Numbered from the stretch's first letter, positions 1-5,355 are shown. The stretch: DNA of 7,790 nt from an uncultured Eubacteriales bacterium (GCA_900553135.1 USCO01000102.1:1-7790), one strand, 5' to 3'. Translations and numbers: made by a program. The notes: generated from the sequence alone by a model not told the origin.

Positions 1-306
1 CGGGGCAACAACGACAAGGAGTGGGCGGAAGCTATCCCTCACGACCTCACTGTCACCCTGGAGGGCGTGACCTTTTACCTGGTCCACAACCGGAAAGAGG
101 TGCCCAAGGACCTTTCTGGGGTGGACGTGGTGGTGTTCGGCCACTCCCACAAATATTTGCAGGAAGAAAAGGATGGCGTCCTCTGGCTCAACCCCGGCTC
201 CTGCGGTCCCCGGCGGTTTCATCAGGAGATCACCATGATGATGGCGGAGCTGACCGAGGGCACGCTTCGGGTGGAGAAGATCTCCATTCCCCACGAGGTC
301 AAGTGA
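1..306 (+). CDS. YfcE/MJ0936-type metallophosphoesterase, C-terminal part (5' end outside window)
   Basis: The frame is open from the first base and gives 101 residues before a TGA stop. It opens with RGNND (residues 1-5), the GN-x-D metal-binding motif of calcineurin-like phosphoesterases. It continues with a LVHN segment (27-30), where the family usually has a histidine before a glycine, then FGHSHK with the GHSH metal-ligand motif (47-50), and LNPGS shortly after. This order and spacing are typical of the small YfcE / MJ0936 phosphodiesterases of about 155-180 residues, so roughly the first 40% is missing, including the DxH motif. Family members are soluble, Mn/Ni-dependent enzymes that hydrolyse phosphodiesters in vitro; the natural substrate is usually unknown. 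The stop overlaps the next start codon by one base (TGATG), so the genes are translationally coupled. The family call is secure; the substrate cannot be inferred. Confidence 0.92.
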   Translation, partial: RGNNDKEWAEAIPHDLTVTLEGVTFYLVHNRKEVPKDLSGVDVVVFGHSHKYLQEEKDGVLWLNPGSCGPRRFHQEITMMMAELTEGTLRVEKISIPHEVK

Positions 307-818
307 TGGAACTGGGTCTGACCTTTCCCCTTCAGCGGTTTTTGAAGATCAAATCGCCTGCCTACGGCACGGAGCCGGACCGGCGGCTCTGCTGGGATCT
401 GCACGTCATCTCCCTGCAGGGACGCAAGAGCCTGCTGGCCGTCCACTGTCACAGCCGGTACACCTTTGTGTGCTATGATGTGCCGCCCCTGATGTGGCAG
501 GACATTCCTGGGCTCTTCCGCCGGGGGCTGGAGGACAGCCTGGCTGCCGCCGGGTTTTCTCAGGCACAGGTGGGGGAATATTTACGCAAGGCCGGGACCG
601 TGACTGTCACCCGCACCCACGGCCGCCGGGAGGTGGCCTTTCTCAACCGGGCCTGGGAGGATGTGCTGGCCCTGGACCTCTGTCTGGACCCCGCCAGCCA
701 AGTCCAGCCCCTTCTGGACCACGCCGTCAACACCCGGCCCAGCCGGTGCGTGGGCTTCGAGGGCCTTGGGACCGGGCTGGAGCGAATTCAGGAAACCCTA
801 TCCGGCGCAGGAGGATGA
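306..818 (+). CDS. Conserved hypothetical protein, DUF6933-like
   Basis: This 170-residue protein starts at an ATG whose first base is the last base of the upstream TGA stop. A GAGG ribosome site lies at 295-298, seven bases away. A longer reading of the frame upstream would overlap the phosphoesterase completely and has no support. The N-terminal half has alternating hydrophobic strands: W30-D-L-H-V-I-S, then a GRKSLLAVHCHSRYTFVCYDV stretch around residues 39-59. This resembles the pattern of DUF6933 proteins (a WxxxhI strand, a basic turn, a hydrophobic strand, then a turn and a second strand). The C-terminal half is mostly helical and ends in a glycine-rich tail. There is no signal peptide or membrane segment, so it is probably cytosolic. 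The function is unknown. The DUF assignment is from pattern memory and only moderately sure; that it is a real gene is well supported by its place in the operon. Confidence 0.8.
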   Translation: MELGLTFPLQRFLKIKSPAYGTEPDRRLCWDLHVISLQGRKSLLAVHCHSRYTFVCYDVPPLMWQDIPGLFRRGLEDSLAAAGFSQAQVGEYLRKAGTVTVTRTHGRREVAFLNRAWEDVLALDLCLDPASQVQPLLDHAVNTRPSRCVGFEGLGTGLERIQETLSGAGG

Positions 819-821
819 CTC

Positions 822-1526
822 ATGGAAGAATGTTTGATTTGTAAGGCACCTTTGGAATATCTCACCCAGGATACCGTCATGGAGTGCGCCATCTGCCACA
901 AGCAGGAACCCAGCAAGACCCGCTGTGTCAAGGGCCACTATGTGTGCAGCGACTGCCACACCCAGGGCATGGACAGCATCTTCGGTCTGTGCCTGGCCGA
1001 GACCTCCACCGATCCAGTTGCCATTGTCCGGCGGATGATGGATCTGCCCTTTTGCCACATGCACGGCCCGGAGCACCATGTGATGGTGGGGGCGGCCCTG
1101 CTCACCGCCTACAAAAACGCCGGCGGTGATTTGGATTTGGAGAATGCACTTCAAGAGATGTACAGCCGGGGCAAAGCCGTTCCCGGCGGGGCCTGCGGCT
1201 TTTGGGGCGCCTGCGGGGCGGGGATCAGCGCGGGGCAGTTTTTGGCCATTGCCACCCAGTCCACCCCGCTGGCCCGGGAGCCCTGGAGCCTGAGCAATCA
1301 GATGACCGCCCGGGCTCTGGACAGCATTGGCAAGGCGGGCGGTCCCCGGTGCTGCAAGCGGGACTCTTTCCTGGCCATTCTGGCCGCTGTGGACTTTGTC
1401 CGGGAGCACCTGGGGGTGGAGATGGCACGCACCGTTCCTGTCTGCTCCTACAGCAGCCAAAACAACCAGTGCATTGGCCGGCGCTGCCCCTTTTCCGCCC
1501 TAAAACCCTCTGCCCGCGAAACATGA
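822..1526 (+). CDS. Cysteine-rich DUF5714 family protein
   Basis: This 234-residue protein has an AGGAGG ribosome site at 809-814, seven bases before the ATG, and starts three bases after the preceding stop. The N-terminus looks like a zinc ribbon or metal cluster: C4-x2-C7, C22-x2-C25, then C35, H39 and C42-x2-C45-H46. Next comes the DUF5714 core: HMHGPEHHVMVGAALLTAY (79-97), PGGACGFWGACGAGISAG (121-138), GGPRCCKRDS (173-182) and a C-terminal C208, C217 and C222 before PF. There are 16 cysteines in all, many in conserved motifs, which points to binding of iron-sulfur clusters or zinc. In some archaea and bacteria this domain is fused to, or sits near, SAM-dependent methyltransferases, but no enzyme activity is established. 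It has no signal peptide or membrane segment. A strong hairpin terminator follows directly, so this is the last gene of the operon. The family call is confident and the function unknown. Confidence 0.92.
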   Translation: MEECLICKAPLEYLTQDTVMECAICHKQEPSKTRCVKGHYVCSDCHTQGMDSIFGLCLAETSTDPVAIVRRMMDLPFCHMHGPEHHVMVGAALLTAYKNAGGDLDLENALQEMYSRGKAVPGGACGFWGACGAGISAGQFLAIATQSTPLAREPWSLSNQMTARALDSIGKAGGPRCCKRDSFLAILAAVDFVREHLGVEMARTVPVCSYSSQNNQCIGRRCPFSALKPSARET

Positions 1527-1527
1527 T

Positions 1528-1579
1528 AAAATCTCCGCCCGGAATTTCTGACGGTTCAGAAGCTCCGGGCGGAGGTTTT
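1528..1579. terminator. Long bidirectional terminator hairpin
   Basis: The arm CTCCGCCCGG (1533-1542) pairs with CCGGGCGGAG (1565-1574). It is extended at the base by AAAA/TTTT and one G-T pair, and inside by TTCTGA (1546-1551) with TCAGAA (1556-1561), closing on a four-base loop. It lies between two convergent genes and has A and T runs on opposite sides, so it can end transcription from either strand. The stop codon of the minus-strand gene (1578-1580) falls at its edge. Confidence 0.9.
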
Positions 1580-1787
1580 AGGATTCTGAGATTTGGTCCA
1601 GCTCCCGCTGGATGAGGGTGACCGCTAACGAAAAGGCCTGGATACGCCGCTTGGCCAGGGTGATCTGGGAGCGGTAGCGGTTTGGGTTCTCCTTCCCCTC
1701 CAGGGTTTTGACGGTCTCACGGAGCTTGTGTAAGGTGGAGTCGATCTGGCGCTTGGCCTCCAGCAGTTCTTCTTGGGAATAGGTCAT
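1578..1787 (-). CDS. Small helical hypothetical protein
   Basis: This 69-residue protein starts at an ATG preceded by a strong GAGGAGG ribosome site, and has its own near-consensus promoter further upstream (1828-1856). It is rich in charged residues and almost wholly helical by composition. The segment around residues 5-30 (EELLEAKRQIDSTLHKLRET) has heptad-like spacing of leucine and isoleucine. A turn with NPNRYRSQ (about 35-42) separates it from a second helix, LAKRRIQAFSLAVTLIQREL. This suggests a two-helix antiparallel hairpin or coiled coil. The turn-plus-ITLAKRRI pattern resembles short conserved proteins I recall from other Clostridia, none with a known role. It has no signal peptide, membrane segment or cysteine. 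It is transcribed divergently from the XRE regulator, which may therefore influence it. No function is proposed. Confidence 0.82.
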   Translation of the reverse strand: MTYSQEELLEAKRQIDSTLHKLRETVKTLEGKENPNRYRSQITLAKRRIQAFSLAVTLIQRELDQISES

Positions 1788-1827
1788 ATTTCTGCCTCCT
1801 CAGGACGGAATGTGACTTGTCTTTCCC

Positions 1828-1856
1828 AGTATAGCACGCCCGCGGGAAAATGTCAG
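1828..1856 (-). promoter_or_regulatory. Sigma-A promoter of the small helical protein gene
   Basis: Read on the minus strand there is CTGACA (1856-1851), a 17-base spacer and TATACT (1833-1828), one base from the full consensus. It lies about 40 bases before the start codon. The spacer contains the small GC palindrome CCCGCGGG. Confidence 0.75.
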
Positions 1857-1887
1857 GAAAGCGGGCGGACATGCCGGGTTTCCTTGG

Positions 1888-1916
1888 TGGATTTTTAATC
1901 CCGGAACCGGTATACT
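1888..1916 (+). promoter_or_regulatory. Probable promoter of the XRE regulator gene
   Basis: A good -10 element TATACT (1911-1916) lies 35 bases before the ATG. At the 17-base distance the -35 region is only TGGATT (1888-1893), a poor match, so the promoter is probably weak or dependent on another factor. The -10 core and the following GGG are the mirror image of the divergent promoter. Confidence 0.55.
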
Positions 1917-1951
1917 GGGGGACAGAAATTGCAGTTCAGGAGGCGTTTGCC

Positions 1952-2401
1952 ATGAGTTTAGGCAGCAGTTTATTTCACGCCCGGAAGAAGAGCGGGCTGA
2001 CCCAGGAGGACGTGGCGGAAAAGCTGGGCGTCAGCCGCCAAACCATCTCCAAGTGGGAGACCAACGAGACCCTACCTGACATCCGCCAGTCCAAGGGACT
2101 GGCCATGCTCTACCACATGACCCTGGACGAGCTCATCGAGTACGATTTTGACGAGCAGCAGGCCCAGCAGATGATCGACAGCGTCAGCGACGAGGCCCAG
2201 GCCCGCATCGACTGGAACAAGGTGTGGAGCAAGAAGTACCCCGTGCTGGCCACCTACCACCAAAAGGTGCGGATTCACGACTACGCCCCCGCCATTCAGG
2301 AGATGCTCACTCAGCTGCAGGTGGACTACGGCTACAACCACACCGACGCTCTGCTGGTGCTGAAAGACATTCTGGCCCGGGTGTGGAAGGGTCAGCTGTA
2401 A
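1952..2401 (+). CDS. XRE (Cro/C1-type) helix-turn-helix transcriptional regulator
   Basis: This protein has 149 residues. The ATG at 1952 is chosen because a CAGGAGG ribosome site (1937-1943) lies eight bases away. The frame stays open upstream to 1850 but that stretch contains both predicted promoters and no ribosome site. Residues 4-62 form a classic HTH_3 domain: LFHARKKSGLTQEDVAEKLG, then the recognition helix VSRQTISKWETNETLPD, then LAMLYHMTLDELI. The SRQTISKWE motif is the signature of XRE regulators common in Firmicutes. The remaining 85 or so residues are acidic and helical (FDEQQAQQMIDSV, then a YGYNHTDALLVLKDIL segment). I recognise no named domain there; they may sense a ligand or dimerise. 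It is monocistronic, followed by a perfect hairpin terminator. It may regulate itself and the divergent small gene, though this is inference. The ligand and targets are unknown. Confidence 0.93.
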   Translation: MSLGSSLFHARKKSGLTQEDVAEKLGVSRQTISKWETNETLPDIRQSKGLAMLYHMTLDELIEYDFDEQQAQQMIDSVSDEAQARIDWNKVWSKKYPVLATYHQKVRIHDYAPAIQEMLTQLQVDYGYNHTDALLVLKDILARVWKGQL

Positions 2402-2410
2402 AAGTCAAAC

Positions 2411-2455
2411 AAAATTCCCCATTCTGGGCCGTTTTGGTACAGAATGGGGAATTTT
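2411..2455. terminator. Bidirectional terminator between convergent genes
   Basis: AAAATTCCCCATTCTG (2411-2426) and CAGAATGGGGAATTTT (2440-2455) are a perfect 16-base inverted repeat with a 13-base loop. It lies just after the XRE stop codon and 26 bases beyond the end of the convergent DUF2200 gene. The symmetric A and T runs allow termination in both directions. Confidence 0.93.
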
Positions 2456-2481
2456 CCACTTTTATATCAGCCATAGGGCAA

Positions 2482-2832
2482 TCAGGTCCGCAAAATCCGC
2501 TCCATGGCTTTTCCCTTGGCCAGCTCGTCCACCAGCTTGTCCAGATACCGGATTTCCCGCATCAGCGGGTCCTCAATCTCCTCCACCCGGACGCCGCACA
2601 CTTTACCCGTAATCAACTCCCGCTTGGGGTTCAGGGCGGGGGCTTGGCGGAAAAAGTCGCCGTAGCTCAGGTCGGACTGCTCCAGACGGGCAAGGTCCTC
2701 GAACGTATATCCGGTGAGCCAGGCGGTCACCTGGTCCACCTCTTCCCTGCTGCGGCCTTTTCGCTCCGCCTTGTTCACCAGCAGGGGGTACACCTTGGCA
2801 AAGGCCATTTGGGTCACATCGGTACGGGGCAT
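2482..2832 (-). CDS. DUF2200 family protein
   Basis: This protein has 116 residues. The start chosen is the ATG at 2832 (MPRTDVTQMAF), with a GGAGG ribosome site (2841-2845) eight bases upstream. The frame can be read further upstream, but that would run into the macro-domain gene. The sequence fits DUF2200 over its whole length: MAFAKVYPLLVNKAERKGR near the N-terminus, EVDQVTAWLTGY in the middle, then FFRQAPALNP, CGVRVEEIEDPLM and a C-terminal IRYLDKLVDELAKGKAMERIL. DUF2200 proteins are about 110-120 residues, mostly helical, soluble, widespread in bacteria and without a known function. It starts four bases after the macro-domain stop codon, so the two are almost certainly co-transcribed and may be translationally coupled. 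The bidirectional hairpin at 2411-2455 ends the operon. The family is confident; no activity can be assigned. Confidence 0.93.
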   Translation of the reverse strand: MPRTDVTQMAFAKVYPLLVNKAERKGRSREEVDQVTAWLTGYTFEDLARLEQSDLSYGDFFRQAPALNPKRELITGKVCGVRVEEIEDPLMREIRYLDKLVDELAKGKAMERILRT

Positions 2833-2836
2833 CCCA

Positions 2837-3355
2837 TCAACCTCCCATCTTGTCCGCTTCCCCGGGGAACAGTCTTTTGGCAATGGCACAGACCTCCCGG
2901 TCAAAGACCACCAGATAGACGGTCATCTCGTGGGTGCGCAGGAAATCTGTAATGGTATCCACCGCCACCTGCAGGGCCTGGTCCTTGGGGTAGCCGTACA
3001 CTCCGGCGGAAATCAGGGGGAATGCCACCGTGTCACACCCGTGGGCCGCGGCTTGCTCCAGGGAGGTGCGGTAGGCGGAGATCAGCAGCTCCCGCTCCCC
3101 GCGGTTCCCGCCCCGCCAGATGGGGCCCACGGTATGGATCACCCACTGGGCGGGCAGCCGGTAGCCCCGGGTCACCTTGGCCTGTCCCGTTTTGCAGCCG
3201 CCCAGGGTGCGGCACTCCTTCAGCAGGTCAGGCCCGGCGGCGCGGTGGATGGCGCCGTCTACACCGCCGCCGCCCAACAGGCTCTCATTGGCGGCGTTGA
3301 CAATGGCGTCCACCTTCATGGTGGTAATGTCCTTTTGCACGATATGCAGGGGCAT
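2837..3355 (-). CDS. Macro domain protein, probable O-acetyl-ADP-ribose / ADP-ribosyl hydrolase (MacroD / YmdB type)
   Basis: This 172-residue protein is a single macro domain. The ATG at 3355 follows a GAGGAGGTG ribosome site (3361-3369). Upstream extension would cross the promoter and has no support. Visible motifs are: D9-I10 in a VQKDIT turn (adenine contact), NAANESLLGGGGVDGAIHRA (20-39), which carries N23 and the D33-G-A-I-H catalytic loop of MacroD-type hydrolases, IHTVGPIW (73-80), and PLISAGVYGYP (113-123), the diphosphate-binding loop. These proteins bind ADP-ribose and remove it from proteins or deacetylate O-acetyl-ADP-ribose, in the cytosol; all key residues appear intact. It lacks the zinc-binding insert of the SirTM-linked macro domains, and no sirtuin gene lies beside it here. 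It has its own sigma-A promoter and is the first gene of an operon with DUF2200. The physiological substrate is not evident. Confidence 0.95.
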   Translation of the reverse strand: MPLHIVQKDITTMKVDAIVNAANESLLGGGGVDGAIHRAAGPDLLKECRTLGGCKTGQAKVTRGYRLPAQWVIHTVGPIWRGGNRGERELLISAYRTSLEQAAAHGCDTVAFPLISAGVYGYPKDQALQVAVDTITDFLRTHEMTVYLVVFDREVCAIAKRLFPGEADKMGG

Positions 3356-3382
3356 AAAAACACCTCCTCGCTTGATAGGTCC

Positions 3383-3411
3383 ATCATACCACGCCCCACT
3401 GGCTCTGACAA
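3383..3411 (-). promoter_or_regulatory. Sigma-A promoter of the macro domain-DUF2200 operon
   Basis: On the minus strand there is TTGTCA (3411-3406), a 17-base spacer and TATGAT (3388-3383); each hexamer is one base off consensus. It lies 28 bases before the start codon. It does not overlap the TetR palindrome 66 bases away. Confidence 0.78.
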
Positions 3412-3450
3412 TGTGAGCCCGGGGCTTTTTCCCTGCAGCAGAAAAAATCC

Positions 3451-3478
3451 TTGACAATGGGGCCAAAGTCCCTATAAT
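3451..3478 (+). promoter_or_regulatory. Consensus sigma-A promoter of the tetR-type gene
   Basis: There is a perfect TTGACA (3451-3456), a 16-base spacer and a perfect TATAAT (3473-3478). A 15-base palindrome begins within the -10 element, so bound repressor would block RNA polymerase. A promoter this strong makes sense only if it is normally repressed. Confidence 0.88.
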
Positions 3479-3491
3479 GAACATTGTTCAT
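3477..3491 (+). promoter_or_regulatory. Predicted TetR operator 1 (autoregulatory)
   Basis: ATGAACATTGTTCAT is a perfect inverted repeat (ATGAACA / TGTTCAT around a central T). It overlaps the last bases of the -10 hexamer and the expected transcription start. Size, symmetry and position are typical of TetR-family operators. A near copy lies before the next gene pair at 4103-4115. Confidence 0.78.
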
Positions 3492-3505
3492 ATTGAGGTG
3501 ATTGG

Positions 3506-4063
3506 ATGAATACCGTTGTCACATCAAAAGAAGAGATTTTAAAAACCAGCCGGGCGCTTATCCAGCGGGAGGGCTGGTCGGCCATCAACATCCGCTCGGT
3601 GGCGGCGGCCTGCGGGGTGTCGGTGGGGTCCATTTATAACTATTTTGACTCCAAGGCCGACTTGGTGGGGGCCACCGTGGAAAGCGTGTGGTGCGAGATC
3701 TTCCACCGCCCGGAGGACGGGACCGTGTTTCAGGACACGCAGGCCTGCATCACCTGGCTGTACGGTCGGATGGAATACGGCTGCCGCCAGTACCCCGGCT
3801 TCTTCTCCCTCCACTCCCTGGGCTTTCTGGGGGAGGACAAATCGGATGGCAGGCGGAAGATGCAGCAGACCTGGCAGCACATCTTGGATGGCCTGTGCTC
3901 CGTGCTGAAGCGGGATGCCAAGGTCCGCCCCGGCGCCTTTACCCCTGAATTTACCCCGGAATCCTTTGCGGACCTGCTCTTCTCCCTGATGCTGTCCGCC
4001 CTGCTGCGGCAGGACTACGATCCCTCCACGGTGCTGGAGGTCGTCCGCAGGACCCTCTATTAA
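3506..4063 (+). CDS. TetR/AcrR-family transcriptional regulator
   Basis: This 185-residue protein starts at an ATG with a GAGGTGA ribosome site about eight bases upstream. Residues 8-56 are the TetR DNA-binding domain: EEILKTSRALIQREGWSAI, then the helix-turn-helix SVAAACGVSVGSIYNYF, then DSKADLVGATV. This is the best-conserved part of the family. The C-terminal two thirds are helical, with aromatic and cysteine residues (W61, C63, Y85 and the YGCRQYPGFFSLHSLGFLG stretch), as expected of a variable ligand-binding and dimerisation domain; no ligand can be read from it. Such proteins usually repress their own gene and neighbouring membrane or efflux genes until a small molecule binds. A palindrome overlaps this gene's own promoter and a matching one precedes the downstream membrane protein genes, so both are likely targets. 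A hairpin follows the stop codon directly. Confidence 0.94.
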   Translation: MNTVVTSKEEILKTSRALIQREGWSAINIRSVAAACGVSVGSIYNYFDSKADLVGATVESVWCEIFHRPEDGTVFQDTQACITWLYGRMEYGCRQYPGFFSLHSLGFLGEDKSDGRRKMQQTWQHILDGLCSVLKRDAKVRPGAFTPEFTPESFADLLFSLMLSALLRQDYDPSTVLEVVRRTLY

Positions 4064-4089
4064 AATTCCCACCAAACTGTGGGAATTTT
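4062..4089 (+). terminator. Hairpin terminator or attenuator after the tetR-type gene
   Basis: AAAATTCCCAC (4062-4072) and GTGGGAATTTT (4079-4089) form a perfect 11-base stem with a six-base loop, overlapping the stop codon. The T run is short (TTTTATAT), so termination may be partial and some read-through into the membrane protein genes is possible. Confidence 0.75.
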
Positions 4090-4102
4090 ATATCCCCCAA
4101 AT

Positions 4103-4115
4103 TGAACATGGTTCA
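4103..4115 (+). promoter_or_regulatory. Predicted TetR operator 2, before the membrane protein genes
   Basis: TGAACATGGTTCA differs at one central base from the matching 13 bases of operator 1 (TGAACATTGTTCA). It lies 17 bases before the ATG at 4133. A weak candidate promoter is TTCCCA (4066-4071), 17 bases and TATATC (4089-4094), which would place the operator just after the transcription start, as in operator 1. The promoter call is uncertain; the operator match is clear. Confidence 0.68.
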
Positions 4116-4132
4116 CTTGAAAGGAGGCCCCT

Positions 4133-4576
4133 ATGAAAGTCAAACGAAACACCCTGCTGCTCCTGGCCTGTCTGGTGTGGAGCGCGGCGGGATTCAATAT
4201 TCTCCGCATCGGCCTGACGGCCTATCCGTCCTATCTCTCGGCGGTGAATTTTCTGCTGTCCGCCCTGGTTTTTGCTGTATTTCAGCGGTTTATCTTCGGA
4301 AAACTGGTGAAAAAGCACACCAGCCGCATTATCTCCTACTTGGAGGAGCGGCACTTTTTCCTGAAATTTCTTGACAAGAAAGCCTTTGCCATTATGGCGG
4401 TGATGATGACCGGCGGCATTGGCCTGCGGGTCAGCGGACTGGCTCCGGAGCGGTTCATCGCCGTGTTTTATACCGGTCTGGGCGCTGCCCTGCTGCTGGC
4501 TGGACTGCTGTTTGGCCGAAACTTCGGGAGAGCGGTCTTGGCCGCCTCTCAATCTATGGAAGAAAAAGGAGTGTAA
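4133..4576 (+). CDS. Uncharacterised four-helix membrane protein
   Basis: This 147-residue protein starts at an ATG with an AAGGAGG ribosome site (4121-4127), five bases away. Hydrophobic segments at about residues 7-27, 36-55, 84-103 and 109-128 predict four transmembrane helices with a basic loop between the second and third (GKLVKKHTSRIISYLEER). The first segment begins MKVKRN, like a signal anchor, and contains WSAAGFNILRIGL. The third carries MMTGGIGLRVSGL. I recognise no named family. The helix count and small size resemble small multidrug transporters, but no SMR motif such as the conserved membrane-embedded glutamate of the first helix is present, so that identity is not claimed. It lies three bases upstream of a second membrane protein gene and behind a predicted TetR operator, so it is probably a co-regulated partner of that protein in the cytoplasmic membrane. 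Confidence 0.85.
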   Translation: MKVKRNTLLLLACLVWSAAGFNILRIGLTAYPSYLSAVNFLLSALVFAVFQRFIFGKLVKKHTSRIISYLEERHFFLKFLDKKAFAIMAVMMTGGIGLRVSGLAPERFIAVFYTGLGAALLLAGLLFGRNFGRAVLAASQSMEEKGV

Positions 4577-4579
4577 ATC

Positions 4580-5245
4580 ATGCAGGCAATTATGGAAACG
4601 CTGTTTGATGCTGTCTATCTGGTCTCGGTCATTACCATTGGAATTTTGATGATTCGGGGCTGCAAGGGAAACCGCCAGTTCCGGCTGTTCGGCTTCATGG
4701 CGGTGGTGCTGGGCGCGGGCGACGCCTTCCACCTCATCCCCCGGGCGGTGGCTCTGTGCACCACAGGTCTGGAGTCCTACACCGTCCCCCTGGGACTGGG
4801 CAAGTGGATCACCTCTGTCACCATGACCATTTTCTACGTACTGCTGTACTATGTGTGGCGGCAGCGCTACCAAGTCAAAGGTCAAACCGGTTTGACCGCT
4901 GCGGTATACATTCTGGCTGGGCTGCGCATCTTCCTGTGCATGATGCCCCAGAACCAGTGGCTCAGCGCCGACGCCCCCCTCTCCTGGGGCATCTACCGCA
5001 ACATCCCCTTCGCGATGCTGGGTCTGCTGGTGATTGTGCTGTTTTACAGCAGTGCCAAGGAGCAGGGTGACCGGGCCTTCCGCTGGATGTGGCTGACCAT
5101 TGTGCTGAGCTTTGGCTTCTACATCCCGGTGGTCCTGTGGGCGGACGCCATCCCCATGATTGGGATGCTGATGATTCCCAAGACCTGCGCCTATGTGTGG
5201 ACGGTGCTGATCGGCTATTTCGCCATGAAGAAAGAGTGCCGGTAA
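4580..5245 (+). CDS. Uncharacterised seven-helix membrane protein
   Basis: This 221-residue protein begins three bases after the previous stop, with an AAGGAG ribosome site (near 4567-4572) inside the end of the upstream gene. Hydrophobic segments at about 8-25, 36-58, 75-93, 104-122, 141-157, 169-187 and 194-214 predict seven transmembrane helices. The second helix holds the unusual polar motif GAGD48-AFH51-LIPR55 inside the membrane, and D189 lies at the end of helix six; YRNIPF (139-144) opens helix five. Buried Asp, His and Arg residues suggest ion or ligand binding, or catalysis, rather than a purely structural role; this is inference. I recognise no named family. A strong terminator follows, so this is the last gene of the TetR-controlled pair. 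The gene is certain; its function is not. Confidence 0.87.
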   Translation: MQAIMETLFDAVYLVSVITIGILMIRGCKGNRQFRLFGFMAVVLGAGDAFHLIPRAVALCTTGLESYTVPLGLGKWITSVTMTIFYVLLYYVWRQRYQVKGQTGLTAAVYILAGLRIFLCMMPQNQWLSADAPLSWGIYRNIPFAMLGLLVIVLFYSSAKEQGDRAFRWMWLTIVLSFGFYIPVVLWADAIPMIGMLMIPKTCAYVWTVLIGYFAMKKECR

Positions 5246-5264
5246 CAGGCCATGAAATTTTGGG

Positions 5265-5293
5265 AAAAACCACCCGCTTTGCGGGTGGTTTTT
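5265..5293 (+). terminator. Strong intrinsic terminator after the membrane protein pair
   Basis: AAAAACCACCCGC (5265-5277) and GCGGGTGGTTTTT (5281-5293) form a perfect 13-base stem with a three-base loop and a T-rich tail. It separates the TetR cassette from the MarR-FUSC operon. Confidence 0.95.
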
Positions 5294-5326
5294 CTCTTTC
5301 TTATGGAATTGGCTTGTGCAAAAGAC

Positions 5327-5355
5327 TTGACAAACGCAAGCTCCTCTCATATACT
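5327..5355 (+). promoter_or_regulatory. Sigma-A promoter of the MarR-FUSC operon
   Basis: There is a perfect TTGACA (5327-5332), a 17-base spacer and TATACT (5350-5355), one base off consensus. Transcription should start near 5361-5363, at the centre of the large palindrome. The -10 element lies wholly within its left arm. Confidence 0.87.

Noticed and set aside
21..305. Upstream extension of the DUF6933-like gene
   Set aside because: It would overlap the metallophosphoesterase over its full visible length; the ATG at 306 has a ribosome site and is coupled to the preceding stop.
798..1460. 220-codon open frame on the minus strand
   Set aside because: It is the antisense of the DUF5714 gene, whose conserved motifs prove the plus strand is coding.
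1850..1872. Short inverted repeat ATGTC / GACAT near the divergent promoters
   Set aside because: Five-base arms with a 13-base gap are expected by chance in a region this size.
1850..1951. N-terminal extension of the XRE regulator
   Set aside because: The stretch contains predicted promoter elements for both divergent genes, and the ATG at 1952 has the ribosome site.
3416..3432. Possible terminator AGCCC-G-GGGCT followed by T run
   Set aside because: The stem is only about four usable base pairs and it lies between two divergent promoters where no transcript needs to end.
2714..3454. Long plus-strand open frame opposite the macro domain and DUF2200 genes
   Set aside because: Both minus-strand genes match known families over their full length; the plus frame also crosses their promoter.
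3356..3484. N-terminal extension of the macro domain protein
   Set aside because: It covers the gene's own promoter and part of the TetR operator, and the macro fold begins right after the ATG at 3355.
4133..4576. Identification of the four-helix protein as an SMR multidrug transporter
   Set aside because: Size and helix count fit, but the conserved glutamate of helix one and other SMR motifs are absent.
4088..5350. 420-codon open frame on the minus strand
   Set aside because: It is the antisense shadow of the two membrane protein genes. Its product is rich in His, Gln and Pro with no domain, it crosses the strong terminator at 5265-5293, and the plus-strand genes have ribosome sites and sensible membrane topology.
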